In this document: piece after piece, positions 48,184 through 60,543 of the stretch | How the letters are laid out: the number at the start of each line of letters is the position of its first letter | Position numbering within the stretch: position 1 is the first letter of the stretch | NCBI GenBank assembly: GCA_963853835.1 | Contig: OY970835.1 | Coordinates: 30,144,047 to 30,208,046, forward strand | Reading direction: 5' to 3' | Length of the DNA stretch: 64,000 nt | Source: Calendula officinalis | Lineage: Eukaryota > Streptophyta > Magnoliopsida > Asterales > Asteraceae | Notes under the pieces: generated by a model | What the model was told of the DNA's origin: nothing | What the model saw: only the letters and a program-made list of their open reading frames with translations | The model's database searches: none | Program-made: the position numbers and the translations under genes

Positions 48184-51100
48184 TTCCCCCTTAATCTCAT
48201 TGTGAAACAAATCTATTAATTTCAAACTGTTACAAAAAAACTCATGACTTATGGATGGTAATCCTTTGGTAAAAATATCTGCAGTATTAACAGTAGTATC
48301 AATTTTGATTAACTCAATAATTCTCAATAAACACTTGTCCCTTATGAAATGTAAATCAACTTCAAAATGTTTAGTCCTGTCATGGAACACAGGATTAACA
48401 ACAATTAATATAGCAGATGTATTATCACAAAATACTTTTATAGGATCTTTACTAGAAACATTTAATTCATACAGAATTTTCTTGATATACACAATTTCAC
48501 TTATAACAGACCCAATAGCTCTGTATTCAGCCTCAGCTGTAGACCTGGATACAGTATCTTGTTTCTTAGATTTCCAAGATACTAAACAATTTCCCAGATA
48601 AACTGCATACCCAGTCACAGACTTTCTGCTAGACAAACACTTTGCCCAGTCAGAATCAACAAAAGCAGACAGTTTAAAACTAGCACTTTTAGAAAAATTT
48701 ATACCCTTTCCTGGAGACAATTTAATATATCTTAAAACTCTTAAAGCAAGTTTAACATGTGACTCAAGAGGGCAATGCATAAATTGACTCAAACAGTGAA
48801 CAGCATATGATATATCAGGCCTTGTAAGAGTCAAGTAAATCAATTTTCCAATCAATTTTTGATATCCAGTAATATCAGTCAACACATTATCACCAACCTT
48901 TGCATTATCTTTATCACAAATAACAATATTAGATTCAATGGGAGTATTCACAGGTTTACAACCTGTCATTCCAAACTCAGCTAACAAGTCTAAAGCATAT
49001 ATTCTTTGAGATAAACACACTCCAGATTCTGATTGTAAAACCTCAATTCCCAAAAAATATTTCAATTTCCCTAAATCCTTAATTAAAAACTTAGAATTTA
49101 GATAAACTTTAAACTTATCAATTTCAGTCTGATTATTTCCAGTTATGACAATATCATCCACATAAACAAGTAAAGCAATGAACACATTATCTTTATTTTT
49201 AACATAGGGGAATAATCACTTCTACTTTGCACAAACCCACTTTCAATTAAAATCTCAGTCAACTTTTCATTCCATTTCCTAGGGGCTTGTTTAAGACCAT
49301 ACAAAGACTTTACAAGTTTACACACTTTAGTTTCATTATTAGAAAAATAACCTTCAGGTAAAGTCATATACACATCTTCATCTAAATCAACATACAAAAA
49401 AGCATTATTTATATCTAATTGATATAAAGTCCAATTATTCTGAACAACCATACTAATAACACATCTTACAGTTACCATTTTCACCACAGGTGAGAAAGTT
49501 TCACCAAAATCTAACCCTTCTCTTTGACTATACTCTTTAGCAACTAACCTAGCTTTGTATCTATCAACCTCACCATTAGCCTTATATTTTATTTTATAAA
49601 TCCATTTACATCCAATTGGTTTTCTACCAGTAGGAAGATCAGTTAAAACCCAAGTTTTATTCCTATACAAGGCTTCCATTTCAGAGTTCATAGCCTCTAC
49701 CCACGTACTATTAGTGGCAGCCTCATTATAAGTACTAGGTTCAACAACTTTATTTAGACCAGTGGTGAAACTGTAATTTTCAACAGACAAATGAGAATAA
49801 CTAACAACTTTACTAATATCATACTTGACACTAGCATTTAACTCAAAATCTTTAAATTTTTTAGGAGTGACAACAGTTCTGGAAGATCTTCTTAATCCAC
49901 TACCTTGTGGATTATTTTGACCCTCAGGAGCACATGGCTCAATGGTTTCATCATGAGGTGTAGCAGTGGCCTGATTATCACCACTAGTGAATCTGTTAAT
50001 CCCATTAGGACCATCTTCCCTACTACAATCTGTTCCTATCGTAGTGGCATGATTATCATTACTAAGGGATCCACTAGACCCACTAGGACCATCTCCCCTA
50101 CTGCCACCACCCTGAGGTGCCCTCCCATCATCATTGGGTACTTCCAGATCATATTTGTCAAAAAAGTTTAAGTGGTTCACTTCAGATTTTAAAAACATTT
50201 CATTACTTTTACCAGACATTTTAAATGGAAAAACAGTTTCATAAAATTGCACATCTCTTGAAATGACAAATGTTTTGCTTTCTAAAGAGTACAGTTTATA
50301 ACCTTTTTTATGATTGGCATAACCAATAAAAACACATTTTTCAGATCGTTCAGAAAACTTATCAGTATTATTTAAGATTTTTGAAAAACATAGACAACCA
50401 AAACTCCTAAGTTGGGACAGGGAAGACTCACAGTTATACACTAAGTTATATGGGGACTTTCCATTAAGAACAGAAGAGGGTAACCTGTTAATTAAATACA
50501 CAGAAGTTAAAACACATTCAGTCCACATAGACAAGGGAATTCCCCCTTGAAACATAAGAGACCTAGCAACATTTAATAGGTGTCTATGTTTCCTTTCTAC
50601 AATTCCATTCTGTTGTGGAGTGTATTTGCAAGACGTTTGATGAATAATCCCATTTTCTTTACAAAACAGGCTCATATTATTATTTAAGAATTCTGTTCCA
50701 TTATCAGATCTGAAATTTTTTATTGACTTTCCAAATTGATTTTTGATTAGACTATAAAAACTTTTGATATTATCAAATACTTCATACTTAGATTTTAATA
50801 AAAACACCCAAACAGCTCTAGTAAAGTCATCCACAACAGTTAGAAAGTACTTATAACCTTCTTTACTAGTCACCCTATAGGGACCCCAAACATCAAGGTG
50901 AATTAACTCTCCTAGGCTATTGTGATCACTTATAGAAAAAGACTCTCTAGTTTGTTTAGCTTTGTGACACACATCACAAGGGGATACACTAATATCTCCT
51001 TCTAACTTTAATATAGGTTTTAACAAACTAACAACTTGATCAGCAGGATGTCCTAACCTATTGTGCCAAACAGACTTAGACACATAACACATACCAACAT

Positions 51101-52647
51101 TATTACAATTAAACACATTAGAACTTACTTCCACCATATAGAGACCACCAATTTCTTTACCAATCATCACATTGTTCTTTGTTCTCAAATCCTGAATGTA
51201 GCATTTATTTTCATCAAATCCAACATACAACTTATTGTCTTTTGCAAGTTTTTGAACAGAAAGAAGACTCACACAGTATTCTGGTATAACCAACACATCA
51301 AACAGGGTAACATCTTTGTTAATTTTGATATTCCCAATTTGTTTTATTATAGCTTGAGTACCATTTGGGTGACCAACAGTTATTTTTAATTCAGAGACAT
51401 CAATTACATTTACCAAATTTTTTGAATCCCCAATCATGTGTTGGTTAGCACCAGAATCCACAATCCAACCCGGCATAGTATTGTTATTTAAAAAAGTTAC
51501 ATTAGAGTTAAAAAACTTATCAAAGTTTTCTTCAAAAATTCTACTTTTATTGATAATACCTGCCATGTTGGATTGAGCACCAGAACAATTCACTTTGCTT
51601 TCTCCAAGAATAGACATAAGTCTTGAGATCTGATCATTAGACAAGGAAGCAATAGACGGAACACTAGAGGATGTACTAGTTTATCACAAGGTGAAGAATT
51701 ATTGGACACATATTTAGATTTGTTATTGTTATTTTGAGAACTATTATTTCTTTTCTTATAACCTTCAGGGTATCCAATAATGTCAAAACATCTATCTATA
51801 GTATGACCTAGCATATTACAGTACACTTCAAATTAGGATTTGGACCTCTTGAAAACGTTTTGTTACCATTATTATTATTGTTAAAAAACTTTTTATTACT
51901 ATTGTAGTTATTAGTTTGTGATGAGAAAACAGCATTTTGGCCTTTTGAAACACTTTCAGTGACATAACCTTTTTTATGGGACTCTTCTCTAGACACTATG
52001 GCATAAGCAGACTTAACATCAGGTAGGGGGTCTCTGGTCAGAATAATACTTCTTATTGGCATGTAATAATCGTCAAGACCCATTAAAAATTGCATTAGTT
52101 TTAATAATTTGTTATGAGCAGATATAACTTCAGCACCAGCACAGACACAAGTAGGAAGTTCAACTAATGAATCATATTGTTTCCAAAAAGAATTCAACTT
52201 ATGATAATATTCTGAAATGAGAGATCCATTTTGTTTTAAAGAATTAATTTCATGATGTAAATTGAAGACCATAAACCCATCAACCTTACTATAAGTTTCC
52301 TTTAATTCACTCCAGACAATACTAGCTTTGGTATTGAATATTTGACCAGCACACAACTCATCAGATATGGATCCCAAGATCCAAGATAACACAACTGAAT
52401 TACACCTATCCCATTGTCTACTAAGGACCTCATTAGTTAGACTTTTTTCACACGAACCATCAACAAATCCAACTTTATTTTTAGTTCCTAGGGCAAGTAA
52501 CATAGACCTACTCCAGATGCTATAGTTCTCGGTTCCTTTTAGTTTTATAGTAATTATAGGTGTACTGGTGATATCACTAGCATGTAAGTACAAAGGGTCA
52601 CCAAAGTCTAACTTATTTATTAGGGTAATATCATTCTGGTCAGCCAT
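48178..52647 (-). pseudogene. Gag-Pol polyprotein of Copia-C, copy 2, frameshifted
   Basis: Same frames and the same three lesions as copy 1: zinc knuckle near 51820, near 51678, and reverse transcriptase near 49203. The long frames 49143-51644 and 48178-49185 read identically to copy 1. One difference changes SSSCDK to SSPCDK in the short segment at 51590-51826. It is defective in the same way. Confidence 0.93.
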
Positions 52648-53295
52648 ATCTCCACCAAACAAATTGAACATACACCAAACAAACACACAAGAATAAGCAA
52701 GATGGAATCAACAACAAACTGAAAAAACAGAACCAGACACACAGAAACAAGCACAAACAGAAAGCAAACAAGCCCTAAAAAGTAGCCGAGTAAGGAACAA
52801 GATTCCAGAACTCTCTAAAGGAGTCTAGACATGTATTAACTCGGGACTTTCTCTTCTACAGACAAACGTTAGTAAAAACAGAGTATGTTGCAAGAAATAA
52901 CAGAGGCCTTGTCTATAGTCCAAGCGTGAAAATCCAGGGGCAGTTGATTCCTGTTAAGCAACAGAAACTCCTGGATCCAGAGACTTGCTACAGAATCAAG
53001 AAGGAAAAGATACTTACAGAGTACTCCACGCCTGCAACTCCTTGAATCACGCACCAGCAATGAACAGATCTGAGTATTTTTGATTTCAGAACTCTATCCT
53101 TTAATCGAAACCGAGTATACCACCAGATCTTCAACTGAGATATAAACCAGACGAAGATATCGAACAAGAACCAAAATACAAGGCACGATCCAGATCTGGA
53201 TCTACCGAAACCCTAACTTCAGAGAACTTTTGCGGAAGAACGATTTTAACCAAATACAACGAAGCCAGAGATGAGGAGCTCTAGCTCTGATACCA

Positions 53296-54320
53296 TGTGG
53301 AAAACTATAAACGAAACAGATCTACGAAGAACGAACACAAATCATAACAAAATTCCTTTCCATTAAACTAAACCGATCAAAAGATCAAAAACAAGACCAA
53401 AATTCCTCACTACAATCAAAAACTCTCAATCTAAACCTAGACCTACAGATTCAAACATACTTGAATCGATACAGAAATTATCACGATGAAACCCTAAACG
53501 AAGAACGAGAGCAGAGAGAAAACCCTAACTCTTTCACACACAAACACGCACTAACTCTTTCAACAATGAGAGAAAATATCTAATATATACCGCCAGCACC
53601 GACCTACTCACCATTTTACACTTTGACCCCTGCAACAAACCAAACATATACAAAACTAGCTACAAAACCCGCCCGATGGGCGGGTATGCTGTAAATTTTA
53701 GTATGTAGAAAAATGTCCAAAAACTTTATATACTTCTAAATGACATAATAATCGATAGATGTGATGATGATTTTGTACAAAAAACGGTAAATGAAGAAAT
53801 GTTACATATAAATGTTACATATAGTTATTTGTTTCCTTCGCTGATTGATCTTTTAAATATTTATTTGTTTCCTTGTATGTAAGATCTTTTAAATAGTTAT
53901 TTGTATGTACGATCTTTTAAATAGTTATTTGTTTCCTTGTATGTAGGAAGCCGTATATGGAGCATATGAATGTAAACCGTAAGCCGTACCAGATTCCTTT
54001 GCCGTATATGGAGCATATGAATATGAATGTAGACTGTAAGCCGTACCAGATTCGTTTGTATTAGTGCAAATGACGTGGACCAATCAGGAAATTCCAAGTG
54101 GCATTATGGACGAATAGGAATGCTTGGAATTGCCATGGTGTCAAACCCTCTTCAAATTTAGGCCTCATATATAGGGTAGGATAGAATAAAGAATAATAAC
54201 CTTTACCTTTATTACCTTTAGGCTGCAACTTCTTTACACAATAAGTCCAAAACCCCGTTACTTAACCTGCAGCTAACAAACACAAATAAACCTTCACATT
54301 GAGATTAACATATTTTAACA
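53296..54320 (-). repeat. 5' LTR of Copia-C, copy 2, split by Helitron
   Basis: LTR parts 53296-53655 and 54182-54320 join to 499 bp. The last 139 bp match the 3' LTR exactly by eye. Confidence 0.95.
53656..54181 (-). mobile_element. non-autonomous Helitron
   Basis: Read on the minus strand it starts TCCTACCCTATATATGAGG and ends with a perfect hairpin ACCCGCCCATCGGGCGGGT, 7 bp (TTTGTAG) before the terminal CTAG. It is inserted precisely between A and T of the LTR without target duplication, as shown by comparison with the uninterrupted LTR. This is the complete Helitron signature (5' TC, 3' hairpin and CTRR, A^T target). It has no coding capacity. The interior holds a duplicated unit of about 56 bp (GCCGTATATGGAG...) and threefold GATCTTTTAAATA-type repeats. 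Confidence 0.95.
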
Positions 54321-54417
54321 CATTTCAATTCTGTAAGAAACAACCGAATATTGCAAAATGATTTTAACGGATATATACGTTTTTTTAAAATTAGACTTGT
54401 TCTCTTCGTCTTAAGAT

Positions 54418-54460
54418 GTCTATATATACAAGCTTCTTATGTTAATGGAGAACACAAGCT
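54418..54460 (+). promoter_or_regulatory. TATA box region of the gene at 54520
   Basis: TATATATACA at 54421-54430, about 90 bp before the start codon, gives an expected transcription start near 54455. The LTR end of Copia-C is only about 100 bp upstream. Confidence 0.5.
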
Positions 54461-54519
54461 CTCTATTTGAGAAAACAAATTGAGAGTTATTTCATTGAGT
54501 AAGCTTAAACTTGAAGAAG

Positions 54520-55492
54520 ATGGATGTTGTTGCAGCAATGGGAGCTGTCCACGCAATTCCTGGCCCAAACTTTGGAGCCATTTTTGGATTTGTGATAGTA
54601 AGTACTCCTTCATCATCATTTTGTTTATTTTCTTCTACTCTGTTTTTCTCGGGTTTTAACCGTCGAAATTGGGTGATTTTAACTTTTCATAGTTTCACTA
54701 TAAACTTCTCCGGTGACTATTTTAACTTTTTATCAACTCCGGCACCAGGGGCGTCTCCGAGATTTTGAAGTCCCCGTGCGAAAACACGAAAATGGCCCCC
54801 TAATATAAGATTTTAATAAAAATTTGGACCTTTTAATTTTTTTCTATTAAATTATTAAATCGACTTAAATTTTAATATTATATACAGTATAAGATATATA
54901 TAAAAATTGGGCCCCTATAAAATAGGTATTGTGCGGCTGCACCTCCTCAAAGACACCCCTGTCCGGCACACTCACAACCACCATCTTTTCTACTTTCCGG
55001 TAGCTTGTACCACAAAGTTGGGGTTGTTTCTCCGGTGACTATGTTAATACTGTTTTTTGGTTTTGTTTGAGACAGAGACTCATTTTGAGAGTCGACAACC
55101 TGTTGGGAACAAACTACATTCGGGGGTTGAGAAACAACCCCGTTCAGCAAATAAGATTGACATTTTCACCAAATAAGTTGGCTACAGATAACCACGAGCT
55201 TCGTGAGATTAGTGCGTTTTCTAATCGCACATTTCTAATCTCAGAAAGTAAGCAACTGATTGAAGTTGAGTTTGAGCCTCAACAAAACCGCTTAACCAAA
55301 CAAGAAGCAAGGCTTTTGGACAAGACTATAAAAGAAAAAAGAAACATCTGGTTGAAATTGAGCATGGATATCCATTGGCGCCTTAAGAAGACAAGATTCC
55401 TATTGTTTCCAGATTCTACGAAGCATATGCATTATAGTTGTAATATTCCTTACGCTGCTTTGTCCAAAAAATCATCTATCCGATGTAACTAA
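54520..55492 (+). CDS. hypothetical two-exon protein
   Basis: Proposed exon 1 is 54520-54597 (MDVVAAMGAVHAIPGPNF..., 26 codons, donor ATA/GTAAGT). Exon 2 is 55076-55492, after the acceptor TTTGAGACAG, and runs in the same frame to TAA. The joined product is 164 residues. Exon 1 is hydrophobic and glycine/alanine-rich. Exon 2 reads LILRVDNLLGTNY, NPVQQIRLTFSP, LISESKQLIEVEFEP and IWLKLSMDIHWRLKK and ends with a Cys-containing tail. The alternating beta-like pattern and the NNP...SCN layout faintly recall LEA2/NDR1-like proteins, but I do not recognise the family. The intron holds an hAT MITE (54746-54961). A TATA box at 54421 supports transcription. It could also be a gene fragment. No transcript evidence is available. 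Confidence 0.45.
54746..54961. mobile_element. hAT-type MITE in intron
   Basis: 216 bp, with ends CAGGGGCGTCT and complement AGACACCCCTG, and a perfect 8-bp target duplication TCCGGCAC at 54738-54745 and 54962-54969. Confidence 0.88.
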
Positions 55493-57258
55493 GCGTCATT
55501 AATAATATCAACTCTTTTGATTGTTTGATATTAATTGATCTTAATTATGTCTTACTAATTATTACTAAATATTTAAATTGAAAAAGCATCTTACAAAGTT
55601 AACGAGTTACAAGGCCAAAATGGGTAAGTACATGTATTTTAAATGTGAGGGGGCAATATAGTGAAGTTTTACGTTGGCTACAATTTGGTGGTGCTTCTAA
55701 TAATAAGCTTTAATCAATGTTTTGAACAAGTATAATAAAATTTCGCATATTGTTGCGGATATATTTTGCTTACATTTTATATAGTTTGTATTAATAAATA
55801 TGTGAAAAGATAATGACAGAAATACCAGTCATGAGACTCGTTTGAACATCTCACCTTTGGTGCACATGTCTCAAGCCTTACTATTTGGATCAAAGGGTTT
55901 TTATTCATATTTTTCTTTAACTCCTATTTGTAAGAAATAAATTTTGTAGAAATTATTAAACAAGGTTATGAACAATAAATTTCTAATGACTATTGTATAT
56001 AAGGTAAATAATGTAAATAATTAATCGGATATTAAACCACCTCTGTTACGAGTTGGAATGGTCCCGAAAACTAGATGATACATTTACTTCAAAATTTACA
56101 ATTATTATTAGAAAGTACCAAAACAATACTATTGATGATGTAACACCATTTGGTACCTTACGATATTAATACATACATGTTAGCATGTATCCAAGAGAAC
56201 ATATATACTACTTTATTAAATCTTTTCAATAAGATTTTCAATAGTTTTTTACCATTGGATAATTGAGGTTTTTTAAAATGTTGGTATAGTCGCATATTCT
56301 TCTATAACCACGTATTTTTCTTTCAATATTTGTTTACTTTAGTCCATATATAAAAAGAAGATACAAAAAAAAAAAAAAAAACTTAAGAAATCATATAGTA
56401 ATCTATTATCGAAATGATGATAAACGTGTTTTGATACATATCACAAATGGTATACAAAATTTAGTGACGCGATAAAAATTCTTTGTATACGACATTTGTC
56501 GTTTAATTAATGTGATTGTCATCTTGACCGCAACAAATAACTTTTAATCATTTTTTCCTCTTAACTTTCATTAGTTTTGAATGCATTTTAATTCAGAAAT
56601 ATTATAAAGGAGGAAATCTCACATTTCCTTTTAAATTCCGGAAATATTAACCGTATGCTTGCCTTTTGATATTTATTAGAAATTTTAATTGAATTCCTAT
56701 TTTAGAGAATTCTATTGAAATTTATGAATATTAACCGTATATTTTAGGAATCCTATTCAAATTCATTTAAATTTTTGTATTTTAAATGTTTTTTAAAATA
56801 TACTAAAAAATCTAATAGGAATTCCAGCCATATATTTTAGGAAATCTATTCAAATTTAAATTTTAAAATCACCTAAATGACTAAAAGGCCCTTTCAAATT
56901 TAATTTTTCAAAAGATTATACTCATTTTGTAGAGAAATTTAATTTTATGAATTTTGACATTTTTAGAATTTTTTGTTTACAAAGAAAAAACAAAGTTATG
57001 ATCAAAAAACAAAATAGGAGGACTTACAAAAATTACTATAATTAAGTTCAAATTTAAATTTTGAAATTGACCAAATGACTAAAATGCCCTTTCACTTGTG
57101 ATTGACATGTGGCATTACTGCCAATTATAAGTCAGCAAAACAGGCCAATGAGAAGTGGCTAAATGAACATGTTGACAAATTGGAATCAAATATAGGTTCT
57201 ATATATAGGTGAGGATAGTTTTACATTTTAAATGAAGGGTTTCATTGATACTGATTGA
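55493..57258. other. intergenic AT-rich DNA with a Helitron-like end
   Basis: No gene seen. Near 57197-57215 the minus strand reads TCCTCACCTATATATAGAACC preceded by A, resembling the 5' terminus of the Helitron at 53656. I could not find a matching hairpin/CTAG 3' end, so it is a likely truncated relative. An A-run lies at 56367-56383. Confidence 0.4.
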
Positions 57259-57263
57259 CCACA

Positions 57264-58048
57264 TGGGTTAACCTCCTAGTTACTTGGTTCGAACCATACT
57301 GGCCAAGAACATGAACTTGTTCTTGACCGGTTGAAACCAACTAGCTGATTTAATCTCTAAACGCGGAACTGAGATTAAACCTAATCCTTAAACCCTAAAG
57401 GATTGGGATCTTGGAAATCTAGATTAGATTAACAATGAAAGAAACCTTGTACGAAAACCCGAACACACACAATGCTTGTGTGTTTCGGTCGACCATCACC
57501 AAAGAACCCTAGGGTTCTTTGGTCGAAATCGTCCAAGAGGGGAGAAGGGAGAAAAGGTTTTCTCAAAACATACCTTGTTGTTTGCTTAAGATAGATCCAC
57601 TGATGATGAACAAATCGAGTGATCTTCTAGTTGATCCTTGTAATGATCTTCGAATCTTCAAGACTTGAAGAATACGAAGAACGAACGAAGAACACGAAGA
57701 ACACAAGGCTTGTGTTCTTGTGTGTGTGTGTTTCGGCCGAATAGGGTACAAGGGGAGGGCTAGGGTTTCGTGTATGGTGATCAAGAAATAAGGGAACCCC
57801 ATGCCTTCTATTTATAATAGAAGGACTTTCACTTAGGGCCCTTCTAGTTTAATTAAGATCAATCTCTTAATTAAACTTATCTTTTTCACATTAAACCCTT
57901 GTAGTTTTAACTAGTTATTATTATCCCACTTAATTATTAAATGTCTAGTATTATACACTTATACATATTTAGTGTATATTACATATACGAAATATATACT
58001 TGTATTTAATACTTTTAATAATTAATTAGACAATAATATTATCCAACA
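57264..58048 (-). mobile_element. solo LTR, probably copia-type
   Basis: 785 bp, reading TGTTGGATAATATTATTGTC at its 5' end and GGAGGTTAACCCA at its 3' end on the minus strand (TG..CA). Flanks CCACA (57259-57263) and CCATA (58049-58053) match at 4 of 5. A TATAAATA box on the minus strand (57816-57809) is placed as in an LTR promoter. No primer-binding site, polypurine tract or internal domain adjoins it. It is set inside Gypsy-derived sequence at its right side. Confidence 0.7.
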
Positions 58049-58053
58049 CCATA

Positions 58054-59111
58054 TGAATTACTTAGTAACCAAGATATGGTAAACTTGTATGAAATTGTGG
58101 AATGTGTTGCGGTAGAAGTTCTAATACCGATAATTGAGAATGAAAGTTATGAAAATGGTCGATGTGATGCAAAGACGATTGAAAGGATGCTAAGCAATGG
58201 TATAAGTGACCGAATGAAGGTTAAGAAACGGTAAATGCTAGTTTGACCTTAAGAAAATGTGCGGCTCTCCGATTATTTGGGGGATGAAATTGAAATTGGA
58301 AACGCGAATGATTGTAAGGAAACAATGATGAGTAGAACCGGAAGTGATAAGTTGAGAATGTTATCCCGTGAGTACGGAATTTGTTAGTTGGGATAAGTAT
58401 GGTTGACTTTATGCAAGAGTCGGGATTAGTCAATTTGTGATTGGTTGACTTGGTCAAAGGTGGGATTTGATTCTCGTTCTGAATGACTAGTGTATGTTGA
58501 GAGCATAATGCGTCGATTGTATGTATGTGAGAAGGTTAATGGAATAGTTGAAAAAGCTGTGGTCGGATTATGCGACCTTGGCCGTTTGGGAGTTTTCAAG
58601 ATTGAATTTGGAATTGAGTATATGATCACGGATGGATCATAAATTAAATGTCGATTGTAAAGGAAAAAAGGATTAATGTAATCCTTAACGAGAAGGGAAA
58701 TTGTTAAAGTACAGTTGACTTTGTGCTTAAGTCAAAGGTTAGACGATGTTGGGATATGGCGACTTGGTCGAAGCTAGACTTTGACATTCGGTTTAATCAG
58801 TTAGCTAATTATAATAATTGTTTCTTATCACTATTAGGTGAATAAAAGGATTGGTTAAAAGATTGGAAGTGTTAAGGTCAAAATTGTGTAACTTTGACCC
58901 GTTTGGGTACAAAGGGCATAAGATTAATTTTTGACCCGTTTTGGCCTATCAGGGTTAAGTGAATGTTTAGATGTATGTTGTTGATTGAATTGGAATGAGA
59001 AAAGTTCGATGGTAATAACCACGAGAGGATTGTAGCGGAATGATCGACCACATGTGAATTGGAAGTTTTTAAGTGATTCCGAGGACGGAATCCTTTTAAG
59101 GGGTGGATAGT
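58054..59111 (+). mobile_element. Gypsy-type 3' internal non-coding region (left element)
   Basis: Non-coding sequence homologous, in inverted orientation, to 63173-64000. Shared phrases include ATGAGTAGAACCGGAAGTGA and TTTGTGATTGGTTGACTT. It ends CCTTTTAAGGGGTGGATAGT, a polypurine-like tract directly before the LTR. No Pol coding survives. Confidence 0.7.
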
Positions 59112-59690
59112 TGTAACGACCCGAAATTTTGAATCGAATAAATTATGAAAAAAATAAGATAAATATGGATAAATCATTTAAAACACGTGGGAATTGGTTT
59201 CGTGTCATTTGAATATCGTATGAGAAAGTTATAGACGAAACCGGGTCGAGACAAAGAACGAAAGATGCAGCCCTGCTGCATCAGGTAGTTCGCGATGCGA
59301 ACCTATGTTCGCGTTCGTGAACATTGGACAGAGAGTTGGGTATTTCGGAGGTCGGAGTTCACGATCTGGTTCACGACGCGAAGAGTTCGCGACACGGGAA
59401 GATCGTGGCGCGAACTTGGGGTTCGCGGCGCGAACTCTTCAGACACAGTTTTAAAAACGGGATTTCTAGGGTTTTTGCTCATTTCTCTTCACCCCAAAGG
59501 TGCAGCCGAGGAAGAGGAAGGAAGAAGGGTTTTTGGAGCTCTCAAGCTCATTTCTTCACCAATCTTGAAGATTAAAAATCCTTGTTGAAAGATCTAAGGT
59601 AAATTTCATCTCCTATTTTGTTTGTGAACATGATTTGGGGAAAATGGTGACAATGGTAACTTGTCAAGTCTTGGTTAAATATGTTGATGG
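59112..59690 (+). repeat. partial 3' LTR of left Gypsy-type element
   Basis: Starts TGTAACGACCCGAAATTTTG, matching the inverted LTR start at 63172. It shares the TTCGTGTCATTTGAATATCG-like and GCAGCCCTGCTGCAT segments. Similarity fades after about 59690. The right limit is approximate. Confidence 0.7.
59288..59435. repeat. array of GTTCGC...GCGAAC palindromes in LTR
   Basis: Contains perfect inverted words TTCGC-GAT-GCGAA (59289-59301) and GTTCGC-GGC-GCGAAC (59421-59435), with several imperfect ones between (GTTCGCGTTCGTGAAC, GTTCACGACGCGAAG and others). It is CG-dense against an AT-rich background. Confidence 0.8.
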
Positions 59691-59766
59691 TGAGTGTAAA
59701 ACACACATAGGAAGTGTGTAAAACACACTTGAAACGATACTTCCAATTCTTAAGTGTATTAGTATC

Positions 59767-60062
59767 TTTTAAGAATCTTGTTTAATGCCAAAGTCATTTC
59801 TTGGATTTCTCAAATATCCATTATTCCTATTAGGGAATTATGACTTGATTAAATATTGTATTTATTACAAGTATAAAAGACTTGCAATAATACCTTTTAA
59901 TTTTTAAATACTTTAATATAGTTTGACTCTTTTAAGAGTTCATTTAATGTCTAAGTCACTTTACTTGGATTATACGAATATCCAATTATTCCTATTAAGG
60001 AATTATGACTTCATTAAATTCATTTATTACAAGTATAAAAAGACTTGTAATAATACTCTTTA
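59767..60062. repeat. tandem direct repeat, two units
   Basis: Units of about 134 bp at 59767-59900 and 59929-60062 share TTATTCCTATTAGGGAATTATGAC-type and TTTATTACAAGTATAAAA segments. Non-coding. Confidence 0.75.
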
Positions 60063-60543
60063 AAGTCTATCTTGATTATATCCAATATAATCATACTATA
60101 TTAATACTAACACTTTGAAACTTACTATTATAAGTAACCATTACTTAAGATGTTTCAACTAGGTTCAATAACTTTTGAACCTTATGCTTTTCATAAAAAC
60201 TCTTAAATACTTTAGAAGAAAAACTTATAATTTCTAGTATCTAAGTGTTGAGCTTCTAAAACATTACTCATACAACAATCAAACAAGTATAAAACATGAA
60301 ATATAAAGTAAATCAAAACTTGACTTACAATCTAGTCATAAAACCTTGACTAGTGTAATCATCACACATGCACACACATAATATAATTCAATCATGGATT
60401 CTTATTAAAACCAAATGGCAAAATTGTTTTAACATAAAAATTATCTAAACAACAAAATAAAATTGTTTTTACTGAATCCATTAAAGTACTTAATTATAAA
60501 ACTTGGTGTTCGTGGGATCATCACCATCTCACGCTGGTCATCA

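Larger units (their letters stand above)
39397..54039. repeat. segmental duplication, copy 2
   Basis: Direct repeat of 22327-36847, 123 bp longer because exon 2 of CAP-D3 is intact, and 1 bp shorter near 53780. The right boundary is inside the Helitron, which continues uninterrupted here, so this copy keeps the ancestral right flank. The left boundary abuts the end of the Copia-D LTR. Confidence 0.97.
47685..54320 (-). mobile_element. Ty1/copia LTR retrotransposon Copia-C, copy 2 (complete, with nested Helitron)
   Basis: The full element is 6636 bp, or 6110 bp without the Helitron. The target duplication CATTT is perfect at 47680-47684 and 54321-54325. The 3' LTR is 47685-48183 (499 bp). The 5' LTR is 53296-54320 and becomes exactly 499 bp once the 526-bp Helitron is removed. 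The primer-binding site TGGTATCAGAGC (plus 53284-53295) and polypurine tract AAGGGGGAA (plus 48184-48192) abut the LTRs. The outer end is about 100 bp from a TATA box of the gene at 54520. Confidence 0.97.

Noticed and set aside
57563..57802. 79-residue minus-strand frame starting MGFPYFLITIHETLALPL
   Set aside because: It begins about 10 bp from a TATA box inside a solo LTR and would lie in its leader. There is no recognisable domain.
59295..59588. Plus-strand frame of 97 residues over the CG-rich palindromes
   Set aside because: It is open because of CG-rich sequence in an LTR. The Arg/Trp-rich translation matches no family.
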